NCBI GenBank assembly: GCA_029982615.1
Contig: JARRBK010000016.1
Coordinates: forward strand, 1 to 37,126
DNA length: 37,126 nucleotides
Direction of reading: 5' to 3'
From: Tepidanaerobacteraceae bacterium
GTDB lineage: Bacteria; Bacillota; Thermosediminibacteria; Thermosediminibacterales; Tepidanaerobacteraceae
In this document: positions 16,813 through 25,426 of the stretch, piece after piece
How positions within the stretch are numbered: the stretch's first letter is position 1
Layout: each line of letters starts with the position of its first letter
Notes under the pieces: generated by a model
What the model was told of the DNA's origin: nothing
Databases searched by the model: none
Seen by the model: only the letters and a program-made list of their open reading frames with translations
Made by a program: the position numbers and the translations under genes

Positions 16813-17377
16813 TATTTTCCCTCCATATGTAAGAGCTGTATAAGATTTTTGAAAGCAGGCCGATGGCGAACAGATACCTGCAGCCGTCAACTAAATAATC
16901 GTTCCGACTCCCCCGCTTATTATACTATCCGCAGCAAAAGAATAAAACCTCCTTCCTGAAAATGAAAATTTCGGGAACGCTTTTCTTTATTCCCCTACTA
17001 TATATAGACGTAAAAAATCGAATAAAGTTTCATGGTAATTTATGGTAATATATTAAATCTCAGGGAAGTTTGGTTTGCATATATGTCAGATATACTGCTT
17101 TATGTTTATTATAATTGACTTTATGTTTTATTATAATTGACCCATTTTGCCAAATCAAATTTTGCGCTAAAAAGCTTTGGTTAAAAATATGAGGGGAAAG
17201 AAGGAAAATACAAAAAAAAGTTGAATTAAACCTTTGGGTGTAGAATATTATGCAGGATATGAAAGATAATGATGTGTAAAATTTACGCTTCAGTGCAGAG
17301 AATGGTTAATTTGTTGCAATTTCAAAAAACCAAGCGTTTGAGATAAAACGAATATGATTATGGAGGGATAATTTTTT
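16813..17377. other. 565-base divergent intergenic region
   Basis: AT-rich spacer between two divergent genes. It contains TATAAT on the - strand (16919-16924) as a possible -10 for the glycosidase gene, a repeated ATGGTAAT (17032-17050 region), and a tandem direct repeat of CTTTATGTTTATTATAATTG type at 17098-17140. On the + strand TTGAAT (17221) and TAGAAT (17241) are poorly spaced. No supported ORF. Confidence 0.5.
17098..17140. repeat. tandem 21/22-bp direct repeat
   Basis: Two head-to-tail copies, 17098-17118 and 17119-17140, identical except for one extra T in the second. Each contains TATAATTGA. Possible regulator site or a recent duplication. Confidence 0.7.
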
Positions 17378-17878
17378 ATGATCACAACCTTCAAGGATAA
17401 AAATCCAAAAATTCACGAGACAGCTTTTATAGCTCCTTCCGCCGATGTGATAGGAGATGTAACCGTAGGGGAAAACTCCAGCATATGGTACCGAGCGGTG
17501 CTGAGGGGGGATGTGAACAGGATTGAAATAGGCTCCCAGACTAATGTTCAAGACGGCACCATAGTGCATGTGGCGGGAGAATACCCTGCCATCATTGGGA
17601 ACAATGTAACCATAGGTCACGGCGCCATAGTCCACGGGTGCATCATAAAGGACAACGCCTTTATCGGCATGGGTGCCATAATCCTGGATGGGGCAGTGAT
17701 AGGCGAAGGAGCTCTGATTGGAGCAGGCGCTCTGGTAACGGAAAAAAAAGAGATACCCCCATACACGCTGGCTGTTGGAGTTCCGGCAAAAGTGGTGAAA
17801 GAATTGCCGAAGGAATACATAGAGATGGCAAAAAACCGGGCCATAGAGTATGCGGAACTGGCCAGGGAATACCGATAA
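17378..17878 (+). CDS. gamma-class carbonic anhydrase family protein
   Basis: 166-aa left-handed beta-helix protein built of hexapeptide repeats, ending in the usual C-terminal helix. The zinc-ligand histidines are His64, His81 and His86 (IGHGAIVHGC), with the spacing seen in archaeal Cam. The acidic loop of true Cam is shorter here, as in the YrdA/CaiE/PaaY-type subgroup, so catalytic hydration of CO2 is plausible but not certain. The ribosome site GGAGGG precedes the ATG. The gene is transcribed alone; the next + strand unit has its own promoter at 17909. Confidence 0.9.
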   Translation: MITTFKDKNPKIHETAFIAPSADVIGDVTVGENSSIWYRAVLRGDVNRIEIGSQTNVQDGTIVHVAGEYPAIIGNNVTIGHGAIVHGCIIKDNAFIGMGAIILDGAVIGEGALIGAGALVTEKKEIPPYTLAVGVPAKVVKELPKEYIEMAKNRAIEYAELAREYR

Positions 17879-17908
17879 GATAAAGTCGAATTTCAATGGA
17901 TTTTCCTA

Positions 17909-17938
17909 TTGACAAACGGCATATCCATGATTTATAAT
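17909..17938 (+). promoter_or_regulatory. sigma-A promoter of the aromatic operon
   Basis: A perfect TTGACA (17909-17914), an 18-bp spacer and a perfect TATAAT (17933-17938), starting 30 bases after the preceding gene. Transcription would begin near 17945, just before the T-box leader. Confidence 0.85.
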
Positions 17939-17949
17939 CTTAACAATTA

Positions 17950-18259
17950 AACTAATATAAAGTATAAAAGCCATGACAGGGGAAAGTAGATGGATTATCG
18001 GATTTAAAGCGAGCCGGGATGGTGAAAGCCGGTATGAAGAGGTCCGTTGAAGTTCCCCCTGGAGCTGTCAGCTGAATGCGCGGGATTTGTCCCGAAGGCT
18101 ATTAGGCTTGACCGGAAGCTTCCACCGTAAAAAGGAAGGGGGTATAAAGGCGTTTCACGTCTCGTACCCTTTATGAGTGGGCCTTTTTTCAAGGCCAAGC
18201 TGGGTGGTACCGCGGGAAAGTAAAACCTCCCGCCCCTTTCGTAGGGGCGGGAGGTTTTT
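17950..18259 (+). promoter_or_regulatory. T-box leader, probably tRNA-Phe responsive
   Basis: The diagnostic T-box sequence TGGTACCGCGGG is at 18205-18216. The AGTA motif of stem I is at 17985-17988. The candidate specifier codon is TTC (Phe) at 18053-18055, in the context GAAGTTCCCC. It ends in an intrinsic terminator: a 16-bp stem at 18222-18237 with 18243-18258, followed by T residues. Uncharged tRNA would pair with the specifier and the T-box and favour the antiterminator. A Phe specifier suits the pheA operon that follows. The specifier is read by eye from context, not from a fold. Confidence 0.92.
18222..18259 (+). terminator. T-box intrinsic terminator
   Basis: AAAACCTCCCGCCCCT pairs perfectly with AGGGGCGGGAGGTTTT around a TTCGT loop and runs into TTTTT. 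It is the OFF state of the leader. Confidence 0.9.
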
Positions 18260-18390
18260 GATATATATATAGTTTGTTATATGGTTGGTTCACGCAGGCC
18301 TGCGGTTTTTAGAAAAGGATCAATCGCTTTAAAGAAGGCGCCGATGAAGCGGTTGAAAGATTCTATGCCAGTATGAACAGGAGGGATGGC

Positions 18391-19371
18391 ATGCCCATAA
18401 ATATAGGATATTTGGGCCCCCAGGGCACTTTTACGGAAGAAGCCATGGATATGTGGATTGAAAGCCAAAAACATGATACAATAAATAAACATAACAGAAT
18501 TGAATATTCTTCCATTCCGAAGCTCGTAAACGCTCTTGCTGCTGGAGAATTGGATGAGGCTGTGGTACCGGTCGAAAACTCCCTGGAGGGTTCTGTGAAT
18601 GTAACCGTGGATATGCTGATACACGAAGTCAACGTGATGATTAAGGGCGAATTAGTGCTGCCCATAAGGCAGTGCTTGCTGGCAAAAGAGAATATTCCGC
18701 TGCGAAACATAGAAGAAGTGTTTTCGCATCCCCAGGCCCTTTATCAGAGCATAGGTTTCATAAATGACAGACTGCCTCAGGCAAAAACGAGAGAAACTCT
18801 CAGCACTGCTGAAGCCGCAAGAATAGTGTCAGAGCGGGGCGAAAGGACTGCAGCTATTGGAAGCCGCCGCCTTGCAGGGATATACGGCTTGAATATCCTG
18901 GCAGAGGATATACAGGGGAATAAAAACAACATGACGAGGTTTTATGTGCTTTCGTCGAATGATGCAGCTAGGACCGGCCGCGACAAGACGGCAGTGGTAT
19001 TTTCCACTGAAAACAGGCCGGGAAGCCTTTTCAACAGCCTCGGGGTGTTTGCGAGCAGGAATTTGAATCTGACAAAGATTGAGTCCAGGCCGTCGAAAAA
19101 GATGCTGGGCGAATATGTATTTTTCATTGAAGTGGAGGGACACAGGGAAGATGGGGTATTGAAACAGGCACTGGAAACCCTAAAACAACATGCTGGATTT
19201 ATAAAAATGCTGGGTTCATACCCGGTATTTCGCGATGATGTTTTATTCGGTAAAGGGAACGGCAAAAGGGATTCTGTCCTTTTGCAGAAAAGAAAAGAGG
19301 CGTTTGAAAAACTCGTCTACGGACCGGTGAGGAAGGCTTATCCCCCTGCGGGGGGAGAAGAATCTGTGTAG
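18391..19371 (+). CDS. pheA: prephenate dehydratase
   Basis: 326-aa monofunctional enzyme converting prephenate to phenylpyruvate for Phe synthesis. The N-terminal catalytic lobes start NIGYLGPQGTFTEEA, the catalytic Thr-Arg-Phe motif is in NNMTRFYVLS, and a C-terminal ACT domain contains the Phe-binding ESRP (LTKIESRPSKK). There is no chorismate mutase domain. ATG 18391 is preferred to ATG 18373, because CAGGAGGG lies at 18379-18385. A C-terminal tail of about 45 residues extends past the ACT domain. First gene of the T-box operon, so it is regulated by Phe-tRNA charging and by Phe feedback. Confidence 0.95.
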   Translation: MPINIGYLGPQGTFTEEAMDMWIESQKHDTINKHNRIEYSSIPKLVNALAAGELDEAVVPVENSLEGSVNVTVDMLIHEVNVMIKGELVLPIRQCLLAKENIPLRNIEEVFSHPQALYQSIGFINDRLPQAKTRETLSTAEAARIVSERGERTAAIGSRRLAGIYGLNILAEDIQGNKNNMTRFYVLSSNDAARTGRDKTAVVFSTENRPGSLFNSLGVFASRNLNLTKIESRPSKKMLGEYVFFIEVEGHREDGVLKQALETLKQHAGFIKMLGSYPVFRDDVLFGKGNGKRDSVLLQKRKEAFEKLVYGPVRKAYPPAGGEESV

Positions 19372-19440
19372 GATGGTAGGAAGGCAATTAATTTCATTAA
19401 TAAAATTAAAATTATGTAGAACGGTCAGGAGGAATCATAA

Positions 19441-20466
19441 ATGATAGTCGTGATGGAAAAAAATGCTACTCAGGAAGATATTGAAAACGTATGTGAGGTG
19501 ATAAAAAATGCAGGACTTGGGGTTCACATATCAAAGGGTGAAGATGTGACCATCATAGGCGTCATAGGCGACAGGCGCAAGCTGGCAGAAAAGCCCATAG
19601 AACTGATGGACGGTGTGGAGAAGACAGTGCCGATTATGGAGCCGTATAAGCTGGCCAGCAGGAGTTTTCACCCCCGGCCCACGGTCATTAGGGTAAAAGA
19701 TGTGGAAATAGGCGGCAATGAGGTCGTTCTGATGGCAGGGCCTTGCGCTGTAGAAAGCCGGGAGCAGCTTTTGGAAACAGCGCAAATCGTGAAAAAGGCA
19801 GGAGCCAAGATACTTCGCGGAGGGGCTTTCAAACCCAGAACTTCGCCTTATTCCTTCCAGGGGCTGGGAGAAAAGGGGCTGGAGATTCTGGCTGAAGCCC
19901 GGGAGAAGACGGGCCTACCCGTTATAACCGAAGTGATGGATACAGAGACTGTAGGCCTGGTGGCCGAGTATGCAGATATACTGCAGATAGGGGCGAGGAA
20001 CATGCAGAATTTTCCCCTCTTAAAGACGGTAGGAAAGACGAATAAACCCGTGATGTTAAAGCGCGGCCTTTCATCTACCATAGAGGAATGGCTCAATGCT
20101 GCCGAATACATCATGAATGAGGGGAATTTCAACGTAATACTGTGTGAGCGGGGCATAAGGACTTTTGAGACCATGACCAGAAATACGCTGGATTTAAGTT
20201 CTGTGCCCATAGTAAAACATCTGAGCCACCTTCCAATAATCGTGGATCCGAGCCATGCAGCCGGCAACTGGCGCTGGGTCGTACCGCTATCCCGCGGCGC
20301 TGTGGCTGTCGGAGCCGATGGGCTTATAATTGAAGTTCACCCGAATCCCAAGCAGGCATTGTCCGACGGGCCGCAGTCGCTCAACCCCGAAAACCTCATG
20401 GCTTTGAGCAGAGAGCTCAAACAGACGGCGGCCATAGTGGGAAGAAACTTTGGTGGCTGCAATTGA
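19441..20466 (+). CDS. aroF: DAHP synthase (3-deoxy-7-phosphoheptulonate synthase)
   Basis: 341-aa type I-beta DAHP synthase, joining PEP and erythrose 4-phosphate at the entry to the shikimate pathway. An N-terminal ferredoxin-like regulatory domain (residues 1-70) has the Thermotoga-type arrangement that gives feedback by Tyr/Phe. The barrel follows: [13 protein letters not shown] (metal and PEP site), [25 protein letters not shown] and [13 protein letters not shown]. The ribosome site CAGGAGG precedes the ATG. 69 bases after pheA, in the same operon. Confidence 0.96.
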   Translation: MIVVMEKNATQEDIENVCEVIKNAGLGVHISKGEDVTIIGVIGDRRKLAEKPIELMDGVEKTVPIMEPYKLASRSFHPRPTVIRVKDVEIGGNEVVLMAGPCAVESREQLLETAQIVKKAGAKILRGGAFKPRTSPYSFQGLGEKGLEILAEAREKTGLPVITEVMDTETVGLVAEYADILQIGARNMQNFPLLKTVGKTNKPVMLKRGLSSTIEEWLNAAEYIMNEGNFNVILCERGIRTFETMTRNTLDLSSVPIVKHLSHLPIIVDPSHAAGNWRWVVPLSRGAVAVGADGLIIEVHPNPKQALSDGPQSLNPENLMALSRELKQTAAIVGRNFGGCN

Positions 20467-20490
20467 AACAATCAAAGGAGGTCTTTAGCG

Positions 20491-21378
20491 ATGGCGCATA
20501 TACAGAAAAACGGCCATAAAAAAGTAGTGATTGTCGGTATGGGGCTTATCGGGGGTTCCCTGGCCATGGCGTTAAAGAAAAACGGCATGCATGTATATGG
20601 ATTGGATTCGGATGGAAATGTGCTGGAAATGGCTCGACACAAGGGGATAGAAAGTTATCGCTTCGACGCGCAAGGCATGGCCGATAAAATGGCCATGCCC
20701 CACATTTTTGCCGATACGGATATAGTTATTTTGTCACTCCCGGTATCTGGTATTTGTGAGGCTGCCAAGATTATAGCGGATTTTTTGCCAGAAGGCGCTA
20801 TAATTACAGACACCGGTAGCGTGAAAAAGGCCATTGTCCGTGAAATTGAGGCTGTTTTACCTGACGGAGTATCTTTTGTGGGCGGGCATCCCATGGCCGG
20901 ATCGGAAAATTCCGGCTTCGAATGGGCAAGGGAAGACCTGTTCGATGGGGCACCGTATGTGCTCACCGCCACTGCCCAAACCGATGCTGAAGCCCTCTGG
21001 GCCATGACAAAACTGGTGAAAGCCATTGGCGCAAAGCCTGTAGTAATGTCGCCCGAGGAGCATGATAAAACGGCTGCGGCGGCAAGCCACCTGCCGCAGC
21101 TCATATCCACCGCCCTGGTAAATGCAGTATCCAAGAAATGTAAGAAAAACCGCCTAATGGAGCTTGCCGGTGGAGGATGGCGCGATACCACACGCATAGC
21201 CGGTTCCAATGCCTTTATGTGGAAAGACGTACTCATTTATAACAGAGATGAAATCCTACCTTTGATATCAAGCTTTAAAGAGCAGCTTCTGCTTTTGGAG
21301 GCAGCCATAGAATCTTCCGATGGGGACACAATTATAGAAAGATTTCAAAATGCAAGAGCGTATAAAAACAGGGGGTGA
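20491..21378 (+). CDS. tyrA: prephenate dehydrogenase
   Basis: 295-aa NAD-dependent enzyme making 4-hydroxyphenylpyruvate for Tyr. The Rossmann motif is [28 protein letters not shown] and [15 protein letters not shown] carry the active-site His residues. There is no C-terminal ACT domain, unlike the longer B. subtilis TyrA, so feedback control may rest on AroF and the T-box. ATG 20491 is preceded by AAAGGAGG. Its stop is followed within five bases by the GTG chosen for aroA. Confidence 0.94.
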   Translation: MAHIQKNGHKKVVIVGMGLIGGSLAMALKKNGMHVYGLDSDGNVLEMARHKGIESYRFDAQGMADKMAMPHIFADTDIVILSLPVSGICEAAKIIADFLPEGAIITDTGSVKKAIVREIEAVLPDGVSFVGGHPMAGSENSGFEWAREDLFDGAPYVLTATAQTDAEALWAMTKLVKAIGAKPVVMSPEEHDKTAAAASHLPQLISTALVNAVSKKCKKNRLMELAGGGWRDTTRIAGSNAFMWKDVLIYNRDEILPLISSFKEQLLLLEAAIESSDGDTIIERFQNARAYKNRG

Positions 21379-21382
21379 AGCT

Positions 21383-22735
21383 GTGGATAAAGCGCTCAGG
21401 GGAATTCAGAGCTTGAAAGGCCGGATTTCGGTGCCCGGTGACAAATCCATTTCTCACCGTGCCGTAATGCTGGGATCCATCGCCGAGGGTGTTACAGAAA
21501 TCGACGGCTTTTTGATGGCGGAGGATTGCCTTTCCACCGTTGATTGTTTCAGGAAAATGGGCGTTGATATAGAAATAATCCGTGAAAATGGAGAGTATAT
21601 GGGTGAACGCGAAGAGGGATGTGACTTCGGTACCAACGCGGAGAGCGCGCGGGTGAAAATTTTCGGAAGAGGTCTGTATGGCCTTAAAAAACCGGACAGC
21701 CCGCTTTATGTCGGCAATTCCGGCACCACCATAAGGCTTCTTTCGGGCATACTGGCGGGACAGGACTTCGAGGCGGAAATTACGGGAGATGAGTCCATAC
21801 AGAAAAGGCCCATGGGAAGGGTGACCGAGCCGTTGAGGTTAATGGGAGCACGTATCGATGGAGCAGAAGGCGGTAACAAAGCCCCTTTGAAAATCAGGGG
21901 AGGCGGGCTGAAAGCCATAAACTATAGGTTACCGATGGCCAGCGCCCAGGTGAAATCAGCCCTGCTTCTGGCAGGGCTTTACGCTGAAGGCCAGACGGTC
22001 ATAGAAGAGCCTGGCAGTTCAAGGAACCATACCGAACTTATGATGGAGGCTTTCGGGGTAAATATTTCCAGAAAAAGCAACAAAATCATGTTGACGCCTG
22101 CAAAGAAACTTATAGCCCGAAAAGTAAGCGTGCCAGGCGACATTTCTTCTGCAGCTTTTTTCCTGGTTGGAGCCTGTGCGTTGCCGGATTCCGAGGTGAT
22201 TATCGAAAACGTGGGTATAAACCCTACTCGCACCGGAATAATCGATGCCCTGAGGCTTATGGGCGCTGACATTCAGATTGCAAACCAGCGGATAGTAAAC
22301 GGGGAAAAAGTAGCCGATATCAGGGCAAAAAGCAGCAGACTAAAAGGCATTACAATAAAAGGAGCCATTATCCCGCGAATAATAGATGAAATTCCGGTTC
22401 TTGCCGTGGCAGCTTGTTTTGCGGATGGCGTTACCGTGATTCGCGATGCTGGGGAACTCAGGGTTAAAGAAAGCAACAGGATAGCTGCTATCGTGGAGGG
22501 GCTTTCCAGGCTTGGGGCCCGCATAAAGGAAACCGATGACGGGATGGAGATACAGGGGCCGAACAAACTGAAAGGCTGCCGGGCAAGCAGCTTCAGCGAC
22601 CACAGGATAGCCATGTCGCTGGCAATAGCTGCTCTTGGAGCCGAAGGTGAAACTGTAATAGATGATACAGAATGTGTGAAAATATCATACCCCGGATTTT
22701 TTGATGTACTGACAAAGGTTTCACATGTTTTGTGA
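21383..22735 (+). CDS. aroA: EPSP synthase (3-phosphoshikimate 1-carboxyvinyltransferase)
   Basis: 450-aa two-domain enzyme transferring enolpyruvyl from PEP to shikimate 3-phosphate. Motifs: [46 protein letters not shown], and the C-terminal [14 protein letters not shown] and [13 protein letters not shown]. It has slightly extra sequence near residues 65-95. The start is set at GTG 21383, where AGGGGG (21370-21375) is correctly spaced; the ATG at 21350 lies inside tyrA without a ribosome site. Last gene of the operon, followed by a strong terminator. Confidence 0.95.
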   Translation: MDKALRGIQSLKGRISVPGDKSISHRAVMLGSIAEGVTEIDGFLMAEDCLSTVDCFRKMGVDIEIIRENGEYMGEREEGCDFGTNAESARVKIFGRGLYGLKKPDSPLYVGNSGTTIRLLSGILAGQDFEAEITGDESIQKRPMGRVTEPLRLMGARIDGAEGGNKAPLKIRGGGLKAINYRLPMASAQVKSALLLAGLYAEGQTVIEEPGSSRNHTELMMEAFGVNISRKSNKIMLTPAKKLIARKVSVPGDISSAAFFLVGACALPDSEVIIENVGINPTRTGIIDALRLMGADIQIANQRIVNGEKVADIRAKSSRLKGITIKGAIIPRIIDEIPVLAVAACFADGVTVIRDAGELRVKESNRIAAIVEGLSRLGARIKETDDGMEIQGPNKLKGCRASSFSDHRIAMSLAIAALGAEGETVIDDTECVKISYPGFFDVLTKVSHVL

Positions 22736-22866
22736 TTTATGGCGGCAATACCCTCATTTTTCAAACTCCTTTAAAATGGAATCTGGAAGCGGAGCATTGA
22801 AATCTGGCGAAACTTCAATCTTGCCTTTTGCACTGCATTATTCTAAAATTTATATCAAAAAAATAG

Positions 22867-22909
22867 AAATGCTCAAGCCTTTTAGAATAAAGGATTTGAG
22901 CATTTTTTT
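22867..22909 (+). terminator. terminator of the aromatic operon
   Basis: AAATGCTCAA (22867-22876) pairs with TTGAGCATTT (22896-22905), extended inside by CCTTT/AAAGG, and is followed by a run of seven T (22903-22909). Confidence 0.9.
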
Positions 22910-22921
22910 CAATATTTATTA

Positions 22922-22951
22922 TTGACCCACAGGGCGTTTTGAAATTATAAT
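22922..22951 (+). promoter_or_regulatory. sigma-A promoter of asd-lysC
   Basis: TTGACC (22922-22927), an 18-bp spacer and TATAAT (22946-22951). TATAATCTCA is duplicated, with a second TATAAT at 22956-22961. The predicted start leaves an untranslated leader of roughly 280 bases. Confidence 0.75.
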
Positions 22952-22959
22952 CTCATATA

Positions 22960-23236
22960 ATCTCAAAAAAAAATCTCTTTAAACCCTCTTTCAAAAAAAC
23001 TCTCCAAATGGGTTATTTTTCTGCCTGACACAGTTTTTATCCGAAAAAGGTGGCGCAGTTTGCCAAACTCATTGTAATTATTTTTTAAAAAGAGGACTTG
23101 GCAAAGGGTTTGTCGAATATATATTGCTGATGTTCCTCTTAAAAAAACTGCGCCGGCAAATGATGAAATGTGTTATTGAATTTTTCCGGTAATATCGAGG
23201 CAGTTTTAATAAAAAATATTTTTGGGAGGAACACAA
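22960..23236 (+). promoter_or_regulatory. long structured leader of asd-lysC
   Basis: Inverted repeats are nested: GGCGCAGTTT (23052-23061) with AAACTGCGCC (23145-23154), and AAGAGGA (23090-23096) with TCCTCTT (23134-23140). A competing pair is TTTGCCAA (23059-23066) with TTGGCAAA (23098-23105), and AAACCC near 22981 could pair with GGGTTT at 23106. These cannot all form at once, as in an attenuator or riboswitch. It does not show the lysine riboswitch consensus. TGTCGAA (23111-23117) also matches a Spo0A box. Confidence 0.5.
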
Positions 23237-24250
23237 ATGAAAAAGTATAACATTGGTGTCGTTGGAGCTTTAGGGGCAGTAGGAACCGAAATGCTAAAAA
23301 CCCTTGAACAGAGGAATTTTCCCGTAGAACATATAGTACCGCTTGACGTAGCTGAAAATGAAGGTAAGGAAGTTGTGTTCAAAGGGGAAAAGGTAAAGGT
23401 GAGGACGGCCCAGGAGGGAGCGTTCAAGGACCTCGACATGGCGCTCTTTTCAGCTGGCGAGGCTGCCAGCCTGAAGCTTTCTCCGGTAGCTGCAGCAGAA
23501 GGCTGCATAGTTATCGACAACAGCAATGCCTTTCGCATGGACCCGAATGTGCCGTTGGTAATTCCTGAGGTCAACCCAGAAGACCTGCGATGGCACAAGA
23601 ATATCATAGCAAACCCCAACTGTTCTACCATCCAGATGCTGGTGGCTTTAAAGCCTCTGCATGACCATTTCAGAATAAAAAGGATTGTGGTTTCCACTTA
23701 TCAGGCCGTTTCGGGTACGGGTCTTGCAGGCATTGCAGAACTGGAAAACCAGGTCAAGGCTTATGCAGAGAAAAAACCGATGGAAGTTTCGGTTTATCCC
23801 CATCAGATTGCTTTCAACGCCTTGCCCCACATAGACGTATTTCTTGAAAACGGCTACAGCAAAGAAGAAATGAAAATGGTAAATGAAACTCATAAAATGC
23901 TTCACGATGACAGCATTGCCGTATGCCCTACGGCTGTCCGGATTCCTGTGATACGCTGCCATTCTGAGGCAATAAATATTGAGACAGAAAAGCCGGTGAG
24001 CCCGGAGGAAGCGAGGCAAATCCTGGCGGAAGCACCTGGAGTAAAAGTGCTGGACGACCCATTAAAGAACCTTTATCCTCTAGCTGCAGAGCTTGTCGGC
24101 ACGGATGATGTGTATGTAGGTAGAATAAGGAAAGATATTTCAACAGAAAACGGCCTCAATATGTGGGTGGTGGCAGACAATCTGAGAAAGGGCGCCGCAC
24201 TCAATGCCGTTCAAATCGCCGAAACTCTTGTTAAGATGGGCCTGGTTTAA
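23237..24250 (+). CDS. asd: aspartate-semialdehyde dehydrogenase, divergent copy
   Basis: 337-aa NADP enzyme reducing aspartyl phosphate to aspartate semialdehyde, for lysine, threonine and methionine synthesis. The catalytic Cys lies in NPNCSTIQM, and STYQAVSGTG and PHQIAFNALPHID are present. The nucleotide loop reads GALGAVG instead of the usual GATGAVG, and the conserved GHSE near residue 235 reads CHSE. ATG 23237 follows GGGAGG; an upstream in-frame TTG is less likely. Followed after 26 bases by aspartate kinase, the preceding enzyme of the pathway. A second asd lies at 26995. Confidence 0.93.
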   Translation: MKKYNIGVVGALGAVGTEMLKTLEQRNFPVEHIVPLDVAENEGKEVVFKGEKVKVRTAQEGAFKDLDMALFSAGEAASLKLSPVAAAEGCIVIDNSNAFRMDPNVPLVIPEVNPEDLRWHKNIIANPNCSTIQMLVALKPLHDHFRIKRIVVSTYQAVSGTGLAGIAELENQVKAYAEKKPMEVSVYPHQIAFNALPHIDVFLENGYSKEEMKMVNETHKMLHDDSIAVCPTAVRIPVIRCHSEAINIETEKPVSPEEARQILAEAPGVKVLDDPLKNLYPLAAELVGTDDVYVGRIRKDISTENGLNMWVVADNLRKGAALNAVQIAETLVKMGLV

Positions 24251-24276
24251 AGTCTAATCCAAAAAGGGGGAAAATA

Positions 24277-25275
24277 ATGGCGATTGTAGTCCAAAAATTT
24301 GGCGGAACATCTGTGAGGACTCCTGAAAACCGAAAAGCGGCTTTAAAGCACATTTTAAAGGCAAGAGATGAAGGAAACGATGTGGTAGTAGTGGTATCAG
24401 CCATGGGGAGAAAGGGAGACCCGTATGCCACTGATACATTGATACAGCTTTTGGAATCCCAGGGAGGCCCCGAATGCCCGAAGAAAAAAGACCTTATAAT
24501 GTCCTGCGGGGAGATAATTTCATCGGCAGTGATGGCAGCAAATATAGAAGCAAGTGGGGTTCCGGCAGAAGCTATGACTGGATTTCAGGCAGGCATATTG
24601 ACCACCGAAGAATTTGGCAATGCCGATATTATCAACATAAACCCTCAGCCAGTGCTTGAAAAGCTAAAACAAGGCAAAGTAGTGGTAGTAGCAGGCTTCC
24701 AGGGCCAGACCGAAAAAGGAGAAATAACCACGCTGGGGAGGGGCGGCAGCGACACTACAGCTGTGGTGCTGGGAGGCTATCTTAAAGCAGACTTGGTGGA
24801 GATATATACAGATGTGCCCGGAGTGGCTGTGACAGACCCCCGCATTGTGCCTGAAGCGCCTTTTTTGAGCCAAATATCATTCAAGGAAATGTTAGCCCTG
24901 GCGGAAAATGGTGCAAAAGTCATACATCCTAGGGCTGTAAAGGCAGCTATGAGCTTCAACATGCCTTTCAGAATAAAATCCACCTTTGCTGATGGAGAGG
25001 GGACTTTGGTGGGACCTATGGGAAATGATTACCCCATTTCAGGTATATCTGTAAAAGAAGCAGAGGACGACCTTTCTGTTATCTCGGTTGTATACAATGA
25101 AAGCGATGCAGCTGTAAATGCTGTCGCCATAAGCGAAAAAATAGAATCCCTGCTGGAAGCAGCAAATATTCCCGTAAAAAACCGTAAAGCCGTGGCGAAT
25201 ATATTTTGTGCAGTGGTTCCAAATAATTATGTTCAATCGGCTGTCAGAGCTGTTTTTGATGGTTTTTATGGCTGA
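24277..25275 (+). CDS. lysC: aspartate kinase, short form
   Basis: 332-aa enzyme phosphorylating aspartate, the first step toward lysine, threonine and methionine. The kinase core is complete: VQKFGGTSV, MSCGEIISSAVMA, TLGRGGSDTTAVVLG, YTDVPGVAVTDPRIV and ENGAKVIHPRAVKAA. The C-terminal part is only about 80 residues, room for one ACT-like unit, whereas the family usually has two (about 400 aa). The glycines typical of the ACT effector site are not obvious. Feedback control is therefore likely altered. The ribosome site AGGGGG precedes the ATG; co-transcribed with the first asd. Confidence 0.93.
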   Translation: MAIVVQKFGGTSVRTPENRKAALKHILKARDEGNDVVVVVSAMGRKGDPYATDTLIQLLESQGGPECPKKKDLIMSCGEIISSAVMAANIEASGVPAEAMTGFQAGILTTEEFGNADIININPQPVLEKLKQGKVVVVAGFQGQTEKGEITTLGRGGSDTTAVVLGGYLKADLVEIYTDVPGVAVTDPRIVPEAPFLSQISFKEMLALAENGAKVIHPRAVKAAMSFNMPFRIKSTFADGEGTLVGPMGNDYPISGISVKEAEDDLSVISVVYNESDAAVNAVAISEKIESLLEAANIPVKNRKAVANIFCAVVPNNYVQSAVRAVFDGFYG

Positions 25276-25281
25276 ATCCGC

Positions 25282-25311
25282 AAGGGAGCGGGAGTTACCC
25301 GCTTCCTTTTC
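25282..25311 (+). terminator. terminator of asd-lysC
   Basis: AAGGGAGCGGG pairs with CCCGCTTCCTT (25284-25292 with 25298-25306 plus A-T pairs) around loop AGTTA, followed by TTTTCTTT. Confidence 0.85.
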
Positions 25312-25338
25312 TTTATTGTTCAGCGTATTTTTAAAGAA

Positions 25339-25392
25339 TTTACTAAAACTTAACATTAAATTAATACTCATTTTACAATAAACTAGTATACT
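25339..25392 (+). promoter_or_regulatory. PhoP-type box array and promoter of pstS
   Basis: Four hexamers resembling the PhoP consensus TT(A/T/C)ACA lie exactly 11 bp apart: TTTACT (25339), TTAACA (25350), TTAATA (25361) and TTTACA (25372). TATACT (25387-25392) is the -10; no -35 is needed for PhoP-activated promoters. The last box starts 15 bases before the -10. Confidence 0.8.
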
Positions 25393-25426
25393 CTTCCTGT
25401 AAGTAAAAAATTATGGAGGTGTAATT

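Noticed and set aside
17221-17251. Promoter for the carbonic anhydrase gene from TTGAAT and TAGAAT.
   Set aside because: Spacing is 14 bp, too short for a sigma-A promoter.
23111-23117. Spo0A box as a firm regulatory call.
   Set aside because: A single 7-base match in AT-rich DNA is expected by chance; mentioned only as a possibility in the leader.
22960-23236. Lysine riboswitch before asd.
   Set aside because: Gene context fits, but the conserved junction sequences of the L-box are not found.
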